This document shows positions 5,755 through 14,038 of a stretch of DNA of 24,728 nucleotides, piece after piece; position 1 is the first letter of the stretch, and each line of letters begins with the position of its first letter. The notes below the pieces were generated by a model. It was not told the origin of the DNA and searched no databases. It saw only the letters and a program-made list of their open reading frames with translations. The stretch is taken from assembly GCA_046047235.1 (NCBI GenBank), contig JBJOII010000056.1:1-24728 (forward strand). Reading direction: 5' to 3'. The DNA comes from JBMTVN01 sp046047235 (lineage in GTDB: Bacteria; Verrucomicrobiota; Verrucomicrobiia; Limisphaerales; JAHDYP01). The translations under genes were made by a program, and so were the position numbers.

Positions 5755-8700
5755 TCATCGAGTTCGCGCATGCACTTCCGCCCGAACCGTAGCCAGTCCC
5801 CAGGCAGGAATGGTCACACTACCCTCGATCCTCTCCCCCATCCGCTCGCTCGTGTCACTTCGATAGAAAGTCACATCTGCATCGCCCCGCCACTGTAAAT
5901 CTGCCGCCGCCTCATTCTCCCCGGCATTCCAGATGCGGACCACCACGCCCCGATCATCGTCCGCCGGCTTCAACCCGGTCACCAATAACTGCTCTGACCC
6001 CAACCGTATTAAAGACTCCCCCTGCGGAGCCGATCCTCGAGCACGCACGGGCAGCAAAGGCTGCGACGCCGCCACCGCAAACCGACTCGATCCCGCAGGG
6101 TCGTATCCCCAATGCGGACGGAACAAATACCGGAAAACCACCGGCCCCTCCTGATAGGCCCGGTAATTCGTGCCCCAGTGATTGTTCATCGCCCACGAAA
6201 CCAAAGCCTGCGTTTCTCCCACCTCGCGACGCCACACCTTGGGGTCGGTTTGCGAATTCAGCAGGTTAGCCGTCACTCCTCCCACCTGAACCAAAGGAGC
6301 ATCCACACTCACCCAGGTCACCCCATACGAATCGTTTGAAACATCCGCCCACCGCCCCAGGGTAAACCAGTTCTTGCACGCACTCGGGATCTGGTCGAAA
6401 TCCGGACGCACCACCCCGAACGGCACCTCCACACGAACCTGCCCTCCCGGAACGGCAAACGGAAAGGCGAAGTTCACGCTCTCCTTGCCCTCCCGCGCGT
6501 GATAACTCCCCGCCACCAGGCGGGCCTTATCCACCAGGTTGATCACCTCTACATGATCCAAACCCGCCACCACCCTGATCTCACGCTCCAAGCGATGACA
6601 CCCCGGCGCCTCCGAACTCACCACCAATGACGCCACCAACGGACCTTTCTCCCTCACGCGTATCGTCACCGCGCCACAATCCTGAAGCGCGCTCACATCA
6701 TCCCCCTGTAAGTAGAGATAGCGGTTCAATACCCCCTCCAGGCCTCCCTCGGAAAAATCGTGCTCCACACCGTGCCGACGCAGCGAACTGATGCCACCCG
6801 TGACCGGATCAACCTCAACACGAATCAACCCGTTGTCCAAAACCAACCCCTCTACCCGCACCTCACCCTCGCGATGCATCGGCCCCTCCACAATTCCGTA
6901 CCGACAACCTGCCAATGCAGGAACTTCACTCGCCAGCATCACCAGATCTCCGTTCGCCAAACGCTGCGATGGCACCCCACGCCCCTCCGCATCCTCCACC
7001 CGATTCCGTCCCTCCGTGAAATCCCTCGGCAACACCACCAGCTCGGTGCGACCCCACGAAGTCGTGTTGAAAATATCCACCGCTGACTCAACCTCCCCAG
7101 TCAGCGACAGGGCGGCAGCTCGATCCAACAAAGCACGCGACTCCAAGTCGGCCGCCGCAGCGTAACTCCGCTTGATCGACCACTGCTCCATAGTCTCCTT
7201 GCGACTCGGTTCTCCCACGCTGCACCACGCTCCCCAGGTATGCTCCGAATAGAGCAGGACATTCCTCCAGGCGGATTCAAACGCCTCTGCAGGATACTCC
7301 TGCCCTCCCAACATGGCCCAGAGTGCTTCCGCCTGCGTCACCCGATCAGAACTCGCACGATTCAACGCCGTCTCAGCTGCCGATGACCCCGCTCCATCCT
7401 CCCAGTAGGGCGTCCAATCCCCGCACACCTCCGGCAAGTCAGCTCCATAACGCTCCTCGAAAGCATGAAATGCCTCGCTGGCTGAACTGATCACAAATCT
7501 CGGCCAGGCATGCCGCTCGTTCCATTCCCGGATAAACTCGCAAATCACCGGATCCGGAGTCGCATTGTCCCCGTGCCCCGCCCACCTCACATAAGCAATG
7601 TCATACGGATAATCCCTCCGCTCCAAACCTTCCTGGAAATCTTCCACCATCTGATCCGACATCTCCCCGTATCGATGCGACATCGCATAGCCCCAAAACG
7701 GAATCCAAACCAACACCCGACTCTCCTTGTCCGGCCCCACCCACCAAAACGGCTTGTTTTCCCACTCCACCAGAATCGTGCCGATGCGATCAAAGTAGTT
7801 CGGCGCGACAGAAAAATAACGGATCCCAGCCTCGACCATCGCAGGAATTGTTCCCCATGTGTACCCCGGCACATCACTGATCATCGCCGTATCCAGTGCA
7901 GCTCCCGTTTGCTCACGCAACACCGTCGCAAACCGGAACAATCGCACCAATTCCTCAGGCCGGCACAACCCCGTCAGCTCATTCAGATACATCCCACACA
8001 GCGCAACCCGCCCGGCCCTCACCGCATCCAGAAAGCGCTGCCGCTGCTGCTCGCCCATCCGCTGCAGGAATAAGTCCGCAGCCCACAAAACTTCCACGTT
8101 CCAGACAAATCTCGCACCCTCCGGATACCCCGCCGTACGCTCCGCCGCCTCCATCCCAGCCAACAGGTTGTTCACCTGCTTCTCCTCAATCGCCGTCTGA
8201 AGCTCGGTGTAACCAATGTCCGTGTGCGAATGCGGCAGGACATACACCGTCATCTTCCTGAAAGGCGGCACCCTCACCTCCAGCTCCTCCAAAACCTCAC
8301 CCCCCTCCACCCCAAGCTGAAGCCGCAACACTCGATCACCCGCCGCAACCGGGACCGCCAGCTCCACCGAATGTGTCCCCGCTGCCAAATCCATCCACAC
8401 CGGCTCCACCTCACCCAAACGTATCCACGCACGTAGAGGCTCCCGGTACAAATAGTCGACCACAACCCGAATCGGCTGCTCCAACCCTCCCTCCACACGA
8501 TCCGCCCGCGGCACGGGACGAGCCTCCAACCCAATCGTCCCGGGAACCCGCTCCGTCTCGCCGGCCTCAAAAAATAACATCTCAGCCCCCCCAACAGTGC
8601 CGTAGCCATGGGGCCCCAATGCAGTCACCTCCCACCGCACCCGCCTGACCCGCATCGGCCGATCAAAAGCCTGAAAACTCACGCCCGACCTCGTGTTCGC

Positions 8701-9078
8701 TTGCCGCATCTCCACCATTCCAACCCGGCGCCCACTCTCATCCTCCAACAACAACCTCGCCCCAGCCACAGTCGCCGGATCGTTCCGGTCAACATGCTTC
8801 ACACCGGCCAACATTACGGTCCGCCCAAAATCAAACTCCACAAATGTCCCCACCCCCCTGCTGGCCGATGAATACTCTGTGTTGGTATCCCCATCGATCA
8901 GATACGACACTCGATGATTGCCTCCAGGATAGTCCTCCGAAGCAGCTGAAATCACCGGAGGATCCAACGGCACCAAAGGCGTGAAGCCAGCAAAGACAAC
9001 AACCCCCTGCCCAAAACACATCACCACCGAAACCAACAACCCGAGCCAACCCGACAATTTGGAGCCTAAGGTCTTCAT
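5755..9078 (-). CDS. Secreted GH38-like alpha-mannosidase with N-terminal discoidin-like domain
   Basis: This 1107-residue protein is predicted to hydrolyse mannosyl or related glycosides outside the cytoplasm. Residues 1-30 form a signal peptide (basic start, hydrophobic WLGLLVSVVMCFG, FA end). Residues about 40-175 resemble an F5/8 type C (discoidin or CBM32) fold: SYLIDGDTNTEYSSAS, then VEFDFGRTVMLAGVK. The glycosidase domain opens with VYVLPHSHTDIGYTE (His283, His285, Asp287), matching the GH38 zinc-binding HxD. The likely nucleophile is Asp402 in ISDVPGYTWGT. Mid-domain follows to about 640 (RWAGHGDNATP; ALNRASSDRVTQAEALWAM), then all-beta C-terminal domains with HLEREIRV-like and WVSVDAPLVQVGG segments. 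It stands alone: the upstream gene ends 191 bases earlier, and the downstream stretch holds only the prepilin relic. Substrate linkage cannot be told from sequence. Family confidence is high; the exact activity is inferred. Confidence 0.88.
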   Translation of the reverse strand: MKTLGSKLSGWLGLLVSVVMCFGQGVVVFAGFTPLVPLDPPVISAASEDYPGGNHRVSYLIDGDTNTEYSSASRGVGTFVEFDFGRTVMLAGVKHVDRNDPATVAGARLLLEDESGRRVGMVEMRQANTRSGVSFQAFDRPMRVRRVRWEVTALGPHGYGTVGGAEMLFFEAGETERVPGTIGLEARPVPRADRVEGGLEQPIRVVVDYLYREPLRAWIRLGEVEPVWMDLAAGTHSVELAVPVAAGDRVLRLQLGVEGGEVLEELEVRVPPFRKMTVYVLPHSHTDIGYTELQTAIEEKQVNNLLAGMEAAERTAGYPEGARFVWNVEVLWAADLFLQRMGEQQRQRFLDAVRAGRVALCGMYLNELTGLCRPEELVRLFRFATVLREQTGAALDTAMISDVPGYTWGTIPAMVEAGIRYFSVAPNYFDRIGTILVEWENKPFWWVGPDKESRVLVWIPFWGYAMSHRYGEMSDQMVEDFQEGLERRDYPYDIAYVRWAGHGDNATPDPVICEFIREWNERHAWPRFVISSASEAFHAFEERYGADLPEVCGDWTPYWEDGAGSSAAETALNRASSDRVTQAEALWAMLGGQEYPAEAFESAWRNVLLYSEHTWGAWCSVGEPSRKETMEQWSIKRSYAAAADLESRALLDRAAALSLTGEVESAVDIFNTTSWGRTELVVLPRDFTEGRNRVEDAEGRGVPSQRLANGDLVMLASEVPALAGCRYGIVEGPMHREGEVRVEGLVLDNGLIRVEVDPVTGGISSLRRHGVEHDFSEGGLEGVLNRYLYLQGDDVSALQDCGAVTIRVREKGPLVASLVVSSEAPGCHRLEREIRVVAGLDHVEVINLVDKARLVAGSYHAREGKESVNFAFPFAVPGGQVRVEVPFGVVRPDFDQIPSACKNWFTLGRWADVSNDSYGVTWVSVDAPLVQVGGVTANLLNSQTDPKVWRREVGETQALVSWAMNNHWGTNYRAYQEGPVVFRYLFRPHWGYDPAGSSRFAVAASQPLLPVRARGSAPQGESLIRLGSEQLLVTGLKPADDDRGVVVRIWNAGENEAAADLQWRGDADVTFYRSDTSERMGERIEGSVTIPAWGLATVRAEVHARTR

Positions 9079-9269
9079 CGCAGAATCAAGTTGAAGTTAC
9101 GCAGGACAACCCCAGTATCCTCCTCCTCCAGCGACTCTGCGGCAATACTTAGATCGTTAATAGAACTTATCGCAGAGGGTAATGGAAGACTTCCCTCGAA
9201 TCCAGGAAAACAGGGCAAACCTCCCGAAACACCAGCCAGCCTCCCAGCACCACCCCCTCCTCCACCGGA

Positions 9270-10370
9270 CTATTTCTGCACCGGCACCAGATCCACCAGC
9301 TCGCCAGCGCTCAATTCCAACTCTTTCGGATACGCAATCAACACCGGCAAACCCCGTTCCTGCGAAGCATCAAAGCCCCTGACTCGCAGCGGTTGAGCAA
9401 ATGGCTGCAGATTCGATCCCACCTGCAATACCTCCGCCTCAGCAATCCTCCGCGGCCTGCTCCTCGACATCACCCTCACCTTGTCTCCCCGCTCCGGCCG
9501 GTAAGCAATCGGCTGGCGGATATATCCCAGAATCCATTCCGGCTGCTCACCCCGCACCTCAAACAATTCCTCCCCCTCGCGCACAAAGTCGCCACCCAGA
9601 TGGTTCCTCACCGTAAGCATGCCATCGATGGGAGAGTGGATGATGGACGGCTCAATCGACTTCGCCAAAGCCTCCTCCTCAATCCTTGCCGCCTGGCTGA
9701 TGGTCGCATTGATCTCCTGCAGGGCGTTGGTTCCCTCCAGCGGCTTCAACGCCACCAGCCCGCCCGCCAGCATCGTTATCAAAAGTTCCCGCTCCTCAAT
9801 CTGCTGCACCAGCATATCCCGGTTCCGCAACGCAACCTCATAACCACCACGACCACCATCCCCCACACCCGCCGACACAATCCCCTTGTCCAACAACTGC
9901 TTCATCCGCTCCAGCTCACTCTCAGCCTGCCGCAAGCTAACCTGCGCCGACGCCAGCTCCATCCGATGCTCCCGCAACAAAGCCTGGCTCTGCAGGTAGT
10001 TCAGATCGTTGCGTTGCTGATCCTGCATCAACCGCATCCGCATAACCTCCAGATCAGCCCGCAGAACCGCCACCTCACGCATCACCGACGCATCACTCCG
10101 GACCTGCACCTGCGCCACAACCTGATTGCTCGTAACGTGACTGAACAAATCCAGCTCGCCGTCCAAAACCAAATACCCGTCCACCGGAGAAACCAGAATC
10201 GCCGCAGGCGATTGGGCCTCACCCACGAAATTAGTGGGAAATACCTCCTGCTTCCAAATTAGCGATACCGCCAAGGCCGCCACCAACGCCACCAGGGGCG
10301 GCCCCATGCGGAACATGTTGTCCCGGAACCTCAACGATGCCGGACGGGGAATCACTGAACCCTTGTTCAT
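9270..10370 (-). CDS. HlyD-like membrane-fusion/adaptor protein next to VTC and DUF4956
   Basis: This 366-residue protein has a short cytoplasmic N-terminus and one membrane helix (about 23-42, PPLVALVAALAVSLIW). Two half-lipoyl motifs, SPVDGYLVLDGEL and HSPIDGMLTVRNHLGG, flank a long coiled-coil hairpin (about 95-215, Arg/Glu/Leu/Gln-rich). A beta-barrel-like end follows (GDKVRVMSRSRPRRIAEAEVLQVGS). This is the plan of HlyD/EmrA-type periplasmic adaptors. Its ATG overlaps the DUF4956 stop by four bases (ATGA), so translation of the two is probably coupled. No ABC, RND or MFS pump lies beside it, unlike typical adaptors. Context suggests it works with the DUF4956 membrane protein and the VTC enzyme. 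That role is inference. Confidence 0.85.
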   Translation of the reverse strand: MNKGSVIPRPASLRFRDNMFRMGPPLVALVAALAVSLIWKQEVFPTNFVGEAQSPAAILVSPVDGYLVLDGELDLFSHVTSNQVVAQVQVRSDASVMREVAVLRADLEVMRMRLMQDQQRNDLNYLQSQALLREHRMELASAQVSLRQAESELERMKQLLDKGIVSAGVGDGGRGGYEVALRNRDMLVQQIEERELLITMLAGGLVALKPLEGTNALQEINATISQAARIEEEALAKSIEPSIIHSPIDGMLTVRNHLGGDFVREGEELFEVRGEQPEWILGYIRQPIAYRPERGDKVRVMSRSRPRRIAEAEVLQVGSNLQPFAQPLRVRGFDASQERGLPVLIAYPKELELSAGELVDLVPVQK

Positions 10371-11050
10371 ACCTCAGACTCCTCCTCAGCCTTCAAACCC
10401 GTAACACGCGACACCCCCGGCAACTCCCGCAAATCCGTCAACAATTCCTCCATCCGATCAGGATCCCGCATGCGCAAACGATAAGACAAATCCGTCCCCT
10501 GATAACCCTCATGCGTCCTCTGGCTCGCCATCATCGGGTTCATCGTGTGCCGGTCCAGACAACTGCGCAGCTCGTCCAGTTCCGACAAGGGGCGCCCCCA
10601 ATGCAGGTTCACCACCAGATCATACCTCAAGCGACGCCCAAAACCCGTTAGGTAGAGATAATAAAGTATCCCAGCAATCACCAGACACCCCACCAGCGCC
10701 GTCGCAAATTTCATCGTCCCTGCCGCCATGCCCAAAACAATCACCGCCAGCAAATACGTCGTATCCAAGGTGTCGCGTAAAATGTTGCGGAACCGCACGA
10801 TCGCAAAAACCGCCATCAACCCGAACGCCGTAACCAGATTGTTCGACAACACGGTCATGACCAGCGAAACCACCATCGGTATCACCACCAGTGAGTTCAC
10901 AAACGTCCGCGAATAAGAAAGTCCAGTGTGGGTCCACATGTACACCCACGCCAAAATCTGGCCGGTCAAAAAGGCCAGTAACAACCCCATCACCAGCGCC
11001 GTAACATTCGTCGGCACCAATGAGACGTCGTGAAGGAAAAAATCACTCAT
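10367..11050 (-). CDS. DUF4956-family multi-pass membrane protein
   Basis: The 227-residue product has about four or five membrane helices in its first 145 residues: VMGLLLAFLTGQILAWVYMW, VNSLVVIPMVVSLVMTVL, AFGLMAVFAIVRF, LLAVIVLGMAAGT and VGCLVIAGILYYLYLTGFG. The conserved-looking loop AIVRFRNILRDTLDTTYL sits after the third helix and matches the family signature as I know it. A soluble tail of about 75 residues with an alternating beta/alpha pattern (LSYRLRMRDPDRMEELLTDLRELPGVSRVTGL) resembles an ACT-like or MgtC-tail fold. DUF4956 proteins are often found beside VTC-domain polymerases. Here the VTC gene is 84 bases upstream and the HlyD-like gene overlaps downstream. By analogy with the membrane domains of the yeast VTC complex it could form a polyphosphate path, but that is inference. 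Confidence 0.86.
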   Translation of the reverse strand: MSDFFLHDVSLVPTNVTALVMGLLLAFLTGQILAWVYMWTHTGLSYSRTFVNSLVVIPMVVSLVMTVLSNNLVTAFGLMAVFAIVRFRNILRDTLDTTYLLAVIVLGMAAGTMKFATALVGCLVIAGILYYLYLTGFGRRLRYDLVVNLHWGRPLSELDELRSCLDRHTMNPMMASQRTHEGYQGTDLSYRLRMRDPDRMEELLTDLRELPGVSRVTGLKAEEESEV

Positions 11051-11134
11051 GCAGGCTAGATCGGCGTATCCTCAGGGATTTCGGCAGCCGTTTCAATAGG
11101 TTAAGTCGCACGAATTCTCCATCCCAGCCGAGTG

Positions 11135-11896
11135 TCATAGAGCAAATCTCCGAGACAGTTGCCCCTCACCCAGCTGCGTTACACCTTCCACATACTTGGC
11201 CGCCCCACACTGCTGCAGGCCAAAATGCCGGACCAAATCCCCAAACCAATTCGGAAACCGGTTCGTAAACTTAAGCTCCAAGACAATGTCCGTCCCAAAC
11301 ACGTAATGAGGCGCCCTCATCTCCGTCGAAAGCTCCTCCGAATTCACGGGCTCGGTTCTCACCTGACGATCCAGCGTCACCCGCACCGAGTTGTCGTGCG
11401 AACTCAGCCACGCCTCACGCAAGTACGCAATGTGCGTGCACGGCGTAGCCCGGATGCTCTGGGCCAAATGACAGAAGTTCTCCAAGGCCATCAGATGCTT
11501 GGGATCGCGTGAAACCAAATGACCCGGCTCAGGCAACTGCCCCGCCAATAACAACGGCACTGCCTCACGCTTCACCCCGCCGCGTTGCTTGGCAATGATG
11601 TTGTTCATCCGCCGCTTGATCTCAAAATAAACCGGCGCCTCAGGCCTGTTCTCGTAGAAGCGCAACCTGAGCTTATACCGGTTCTTGGTCCCGTTGATCG
11701 TGTCCCAATACAACTTCAGTGAAGGGGAATCCAAATAAAGACTGTGAACCGGATAGGAAAAATGCGGCAGCGTCGCACCATACTCATCCACCTCCAAATA
11801 CATGCTCACGAAGTCGCGCACTGCCAGCGCCACGGCTTCCTGTCTGATTCGATACTTCAGCTCAAAACGCTGAAGCTGCATGCGGTCTTCTGCCAT
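11135..11896 (-). CDS. VTC-domain polyphosphate polymerase homologue
   Basis: The 253-residue cytoplasmic protein matches the VTC catalytic tunnel fold, which in yeast Vtc4 makes polyphosphate from ATP. Features in order: QRFELKYRI at the N-terminus, the family's opening strand; VHSLYLDSP; KLRLRFYENRPEAPVYFEIKRR, which holds paired Arg and a Lys on adjacent strands as in Vtc4; RVTLDRQVR; VLELKFTNRFPNW, with the metal-type Glu; and AAKYVEGV near the end, with a Lys in the expected final helix. The charged tunnel set therefore looks complete, suggesting an active enzyme. Length (about 250) is normal for single-domain bacterial VTC proteins; no SPX domain is present. It lies 106 bases downstream of kdsD on the same strand and precedes DUF4956 and HlyD-like genes. 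The ATG at 11894-11896 fits; an internal Met at residue 6 is possible. Confidence 0.9.
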   Translation of the reverse strand: MAEDRMQLQRFELKYRIRQEAVALAVRDFVSMYLEVDEYGATLPHFSYPVHSLYLDSPSLKLYWDTINGTKNRYKLRLRFYENRPEAPVYFEIKRRMNNIIAKQRGGVKREAVPLLLAGQLPEPGHLVSRDPKHLMALENFCHLAQSIRATPCTHIAYLREAWLSSHDNSVRVTLDRQVRTEPVNSEELSTEMRAPHYVFGTDIVLELKFTNRFPNWFGDLVRHFGLQQCGAAKYVEGVTQLGEGQLSRRFAL

Positions 11897-12002
11897 ACAA
11901 CCTTGCCTGACCGGAAGCCCGAGGCTGCCGCATCAGCAAAGCCCACAGCGTCACGCAATCGACACAAACTTGTCAAGACAACCACCCGGCCTCCAACCCC
12001 GC

Positions 12003-12974
12003 CTACATCACCTTTAATCTTGGCAAATCCTGCGAATCCACCAACCCCACCGGCCGCCCCGCACGATCCACCACGACCAAATCATCAATCGCACGCTCGT
12101 TGAACAGACGCAAAGCCTCCGCCGCCAGGGAGTCCTCCCGCAACGTCACCGGCCCCCGCGTCATGACTTCCTTCAGCGGACGCTTCAATACCCCCTCGTC
12201 CTCCGTCATGCACCTGCGCAAATCGCCGTCAGTGAAAATGCCCACCAGCCGCCCACGCGCATTCACCACACTCACGCTCCCCGCCTTGGCCTTCCCCATC
12301 ACCCAAAGCCCCTCCCGAACCGTCGAGGTTTCTCTTACCACCGGATTCCGCTCGCCCGTCCGCATAATGTCCTTCACCCGAAGCAACAGCGCCCGGCCTA
12401 TCGCCCCCGAAGGATGATACCTCGCAAAGTCAGCCTGCTTGAAACCGCGCGCACTCAAAACCGCCATCGCCAGGGCGTCCCCCATAACCAGCATCGCAGT
12501 CGTGCTCGCCGTAGGAGCCAGGTTAAATGGACACGCCTCCCGCGGCACCCGCACGTTCAACACATAATCACTGTGCTTCGCCAACGTCGATGTCGCCACC
12601 CCGGTCAAAGCCACCACCCGAACCGCAAATCGCTTCACCGCCGGCAACAGGTTCAGCAACTCCTCCGACTCACCGGAATAACTCAGCGCCAGGATCACAT
12701 CCCCGTCGTTCACCACCCCGACATCCCCATGCAACGCATCTACACTGTGCAACACCACGCTGGTCGTACCCGTGCTGGTAAACGTCGCCGCAATCTTGCG
12801 CCCGATGCTCCCCGACTTCCCAATCCCCACCACCACCACCTTTCCCCGCTTGCGCAACACTTCCACCAGCAGCTCCACCACACCCTCGAAATCTGCGTCC
12901 AACTGCTGCCGCACAGCCCTCAGCCCCGCAATCTCAACATCAAATACCTGACGCGCCCGTTTCAAATGACTCAC
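12003..12974 (-). CDS. kdsD: Arabinose-5-phosphate isomerase (KdsD/GutQ type)
   Basis: This 323-residue enzyme interconverts ribulose-5-phosphate and arabinose-5-phosphate, the first step to Kdo for lipopolysaccharide. Residues about 30-170 form a SIS sugar-phosphate isomerase domain: VVVVGIGKSGSIGRKIAATF, HSVDALHGDVGVV and SYSGESEELLNLLP. ARYHPSGAIGRALLLRVKDIM carries the characteristic His just before the CBS pair. Two CBS domains (about 200-323) follow, each beginning VKDIMRTGE or LKEVMTRGP and including GIFTDGDLRRCM. Length and order match KdsD. The start is a GTG at 12972-12974. It implies an outer membrane with Kdo-containing LPS. It shares direction with the VTC, DUF4956 and HlyD-like genes, 106 bases upstream of them, and may be the first gene of that transcript. 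Confidence 0.95.
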   Translation of the reverse strand: MSHLKRARQVFDVEIAGLRAVRQQLDADFEGVVELLVEVLRKRGKVVVVGIGKSGSIGRKIAATFTSTGTTSVVLHSVDALHGDVGVVNDGDVILALSYSGESEELLNLLPAVKRFAVRVVALTGVATSTLAKHSDYVLNVRVPREACPFNLAPTASTTAMLVMGDALAMAVLSARGFKQADFARYHPSGAIGRALLLRVKDIMRTGERNPVVRETSTVREGLWVMGKAKAGSVSVVNARGRLVGIFTDGDLRRCMTEDEGVLKRPLKEVMTRGPVTLREDSLAAEALRLFNERAIDDLVVVDRAGRPVGLVDSQDLPRLKVM

Positions 12975-13054
12975 GCGTCAAAAGCTGCCACCCGACCCGC
13001 CCGGTTGCAACTGCACTCTCACTCCGCCCACCTCAATCCCGTACAGCTTTTTGC

Positions 13055-13084
13055 TTGTCCTCAGAATAGCCGCGGCACTATGAA
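13055..13084 (+). promoter_or_regulatory. Weak candidate sigma-70-like promoter for the PEP-CTERM gene
   Basis: TTGTCC (13055-13060) and TATGAA (13079-13084) lie 18 bases apart in the divergent gap between kdsD and the PEP-CTERM gene. Each matches four of six consensus bases. Transcription would start near 13091 and leave a leader of about 90 bases. Promoter consensus in this phylum is uncertain, so this is tentative. Confidence 0.22.
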
Positions 13085-13095
13085 CTGCTCCTGAT

Positions 13096-13163
13096 GTCCA
13101 AGGAGGATGTCACCTGACGATCAAAAGGCGCTCACCCGCCTTGGACGCATCTGTCAACCCTAA
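13096..13163 (+). promoter_or_regulatory. Structured leader with possible 18-codon leader peptide, upstream of PEP-CTERM gene
   Basis: GTCCAAGG (13096-13103) is complementary to CCTTGGAC (13139-13146). A second hairpin, AAGGCG/CGCCTT with loop CTCACC (13125-13142), uses the same CCTT bases, so the two are mutually exclusive. A small frame from the ATG at 13107 to the TAA at 13161-13163 encodes 18 residues and ends 15 bases before the main start. Its AAGGAGG abuts the ATG with no spacer, which argues against efficient translation. It may be an attenuator-like leader or coincidence. Confidence 0.25.
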
Positions 13164-13166
13164 CCA

Positions 13167-13175
13167 AAAGGAGGT
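13167..13175 (+). promoter_or_regulatory. Strong Shine-Dalgarno site of PEP-CTERM gene
   Basis: AAAGGAGGT is a near-perfect anti-16S match, with GGAGG ending 4 bases before the ATG at 13179. Most other genes here lack such a site, so it both fixes this start and suggests high expression. Confidence 0.8.
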
Positions 13176-13178
13176 TAT

Positions 13179-13979
13179 ATGTTCAGAAAAGGGATCCGTC
13201 CCATCATCGCTGTTGCCGCAGCCTGCTGCTGCAACCAGGTTCAAACCATTCAGGCCGCAATCCTCTTCTCCGGGGATTATCTGGAGAACTTCGACAGCCT
13301 CGGAGCCACCGGCACCACCCTGCCCGCAGGTTGGACCGCCTTCAGATGGTCCGGCAGCGGAACCACAGGCGCCCCCATCACCCCCGGCATCACCGCGGGA
13401 ACCGCCAATAGCGGCGGCATCTACAACACCGGCGCCGCAGGAGACCCCGACCGCGCCCTCGGCACGCTGGCCTCAAGCAGCACAGTCCCCGTGTTCGGCC
13501 TGCAACTGCTCAACAACACCGGCCAGGACATCAACTCCCTCTACTTCACCGGAACACTCGAGCAATGGCGCTCAGGCAGTAACGCGAACCAGGACGAATC
13601 CATCGTCCTGGAATACAGCATCAACGCGGCATCGATCCTCGATGACCAGGCCCAGTGGTCCCCCCTCCCGGACCTCAACCTGAACGAACTCCATACCACG
13701 TCCACCTCAGCAGGTGCACTCGATGGCAACCACCCGGAGAACCAGCAAATCCTCAATGCCGAGCTCACCGGACTCGTCTGGTCCAGCGACACCACCCTCT
13801 CGCTGCGCTGGTTCGATTCCGACAACACCGGCAGCGATGGACTCTACGCTCTGGACAACCTCCGGATTCAAACGCCCATCGCGGCCGTACCCGAACCCGC
13901 CAGCACAGCCACCCTGCTCATCGGCCTCGGCTGCCTCGGCGTCCTCCATCAGTGGCGCCGCAAAACCCCAACCCACTAA
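13179..13979 (+). CDS. PEP-CTERM sorted secreted protein
   Basis: The 266-residue product has a signal peptide (MFRKGIRPIIAVAAACCCN, cleaved near QA at about 25-28) and a C-terminal PEP-CTERM tag. The tag reads VPEPAS at about 235-240, then a hydrophobic helix (TLLIGLGCLGVL), then a basic tail, RRKTPTH. Such tags direct export and processing by an exosortase. The mature part starts with YLENFDSLGATGTTLPAGW, a beta-sandwich opening common in PEP-CTERM proteins of this phylum. It continues with Asn/Thr/Gly-rich strands typical of a surface protein, and ends with LYALDNLRI before the tag. No catalytic motif is seen. It has a strong ribosome binding site and a hairpin after its stop, and stands as a single transcription unit. 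The function is unknown; a cell-surface or exopolysaccharide-linked role is usual for the class. Confidence 0.9.
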   Translation: MFRKGIRPIIAVAAACCCNQVQTIQAAILFSGDYLENFDSLGATGTTLPAGWTAFRWSGSGTTGAPITPGITAGTANSGGIYNTGAAGDPDRALGTLASSSTVPVFGLQLLNNTGQDINSLYFTGTLEQWRSGSNANQDESIVLEYSINAASILDDQAQWSPLPDLNLNELHTTSTSAGALDGNHPENQQILNAELTGLVWSSDTTLSLRWFDSDNTGSDGLYALDNLRIQTPIAAVPEPASTATLLIGLGCLGVLHQWRRKTPTH

Positions 13980-14000
13980 GCCGAAAACAGCGCAAAGCCA

Positions 14001-14031
14001 AACCGGCCGGGGACCTCCCCCCCGGCCGGTT
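14001..14031. terminator. Bidirectional hairpin terminator between convergent genes
   Basis: A perfect 12-bp inverted repeat (AACCGGCCGGGG and CCCCGGCCGGTT) encloses the 7-base loop ACCTCCC. It starts 21 bases after the PEP-CTERM stop and ends 7 bases before the stop of the convergent URO-D gene. There is no T-tract on either side, so termination may rely on the very stable stem alone. Confidence 0.7.
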
Positions 14032-14038
14032 CAGCAAC

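Noticed and set aside
9393..10262. A 289-codon plus-strand frame across the HlyD-like gene
   Set aside because: The product is His/Pro/Arg/Gln-rich without motifs, an antisense shadow of a gene with clear lipoyl and coiled-coil features.
11948..11976. Perfect TTGACA (minus strand, 11971-11976) as a promoter for the VTC gene
   Set aside because: At 17 bases spacing the -10 site would be TGACGC, only a poor match, so it is not called as a promoter.
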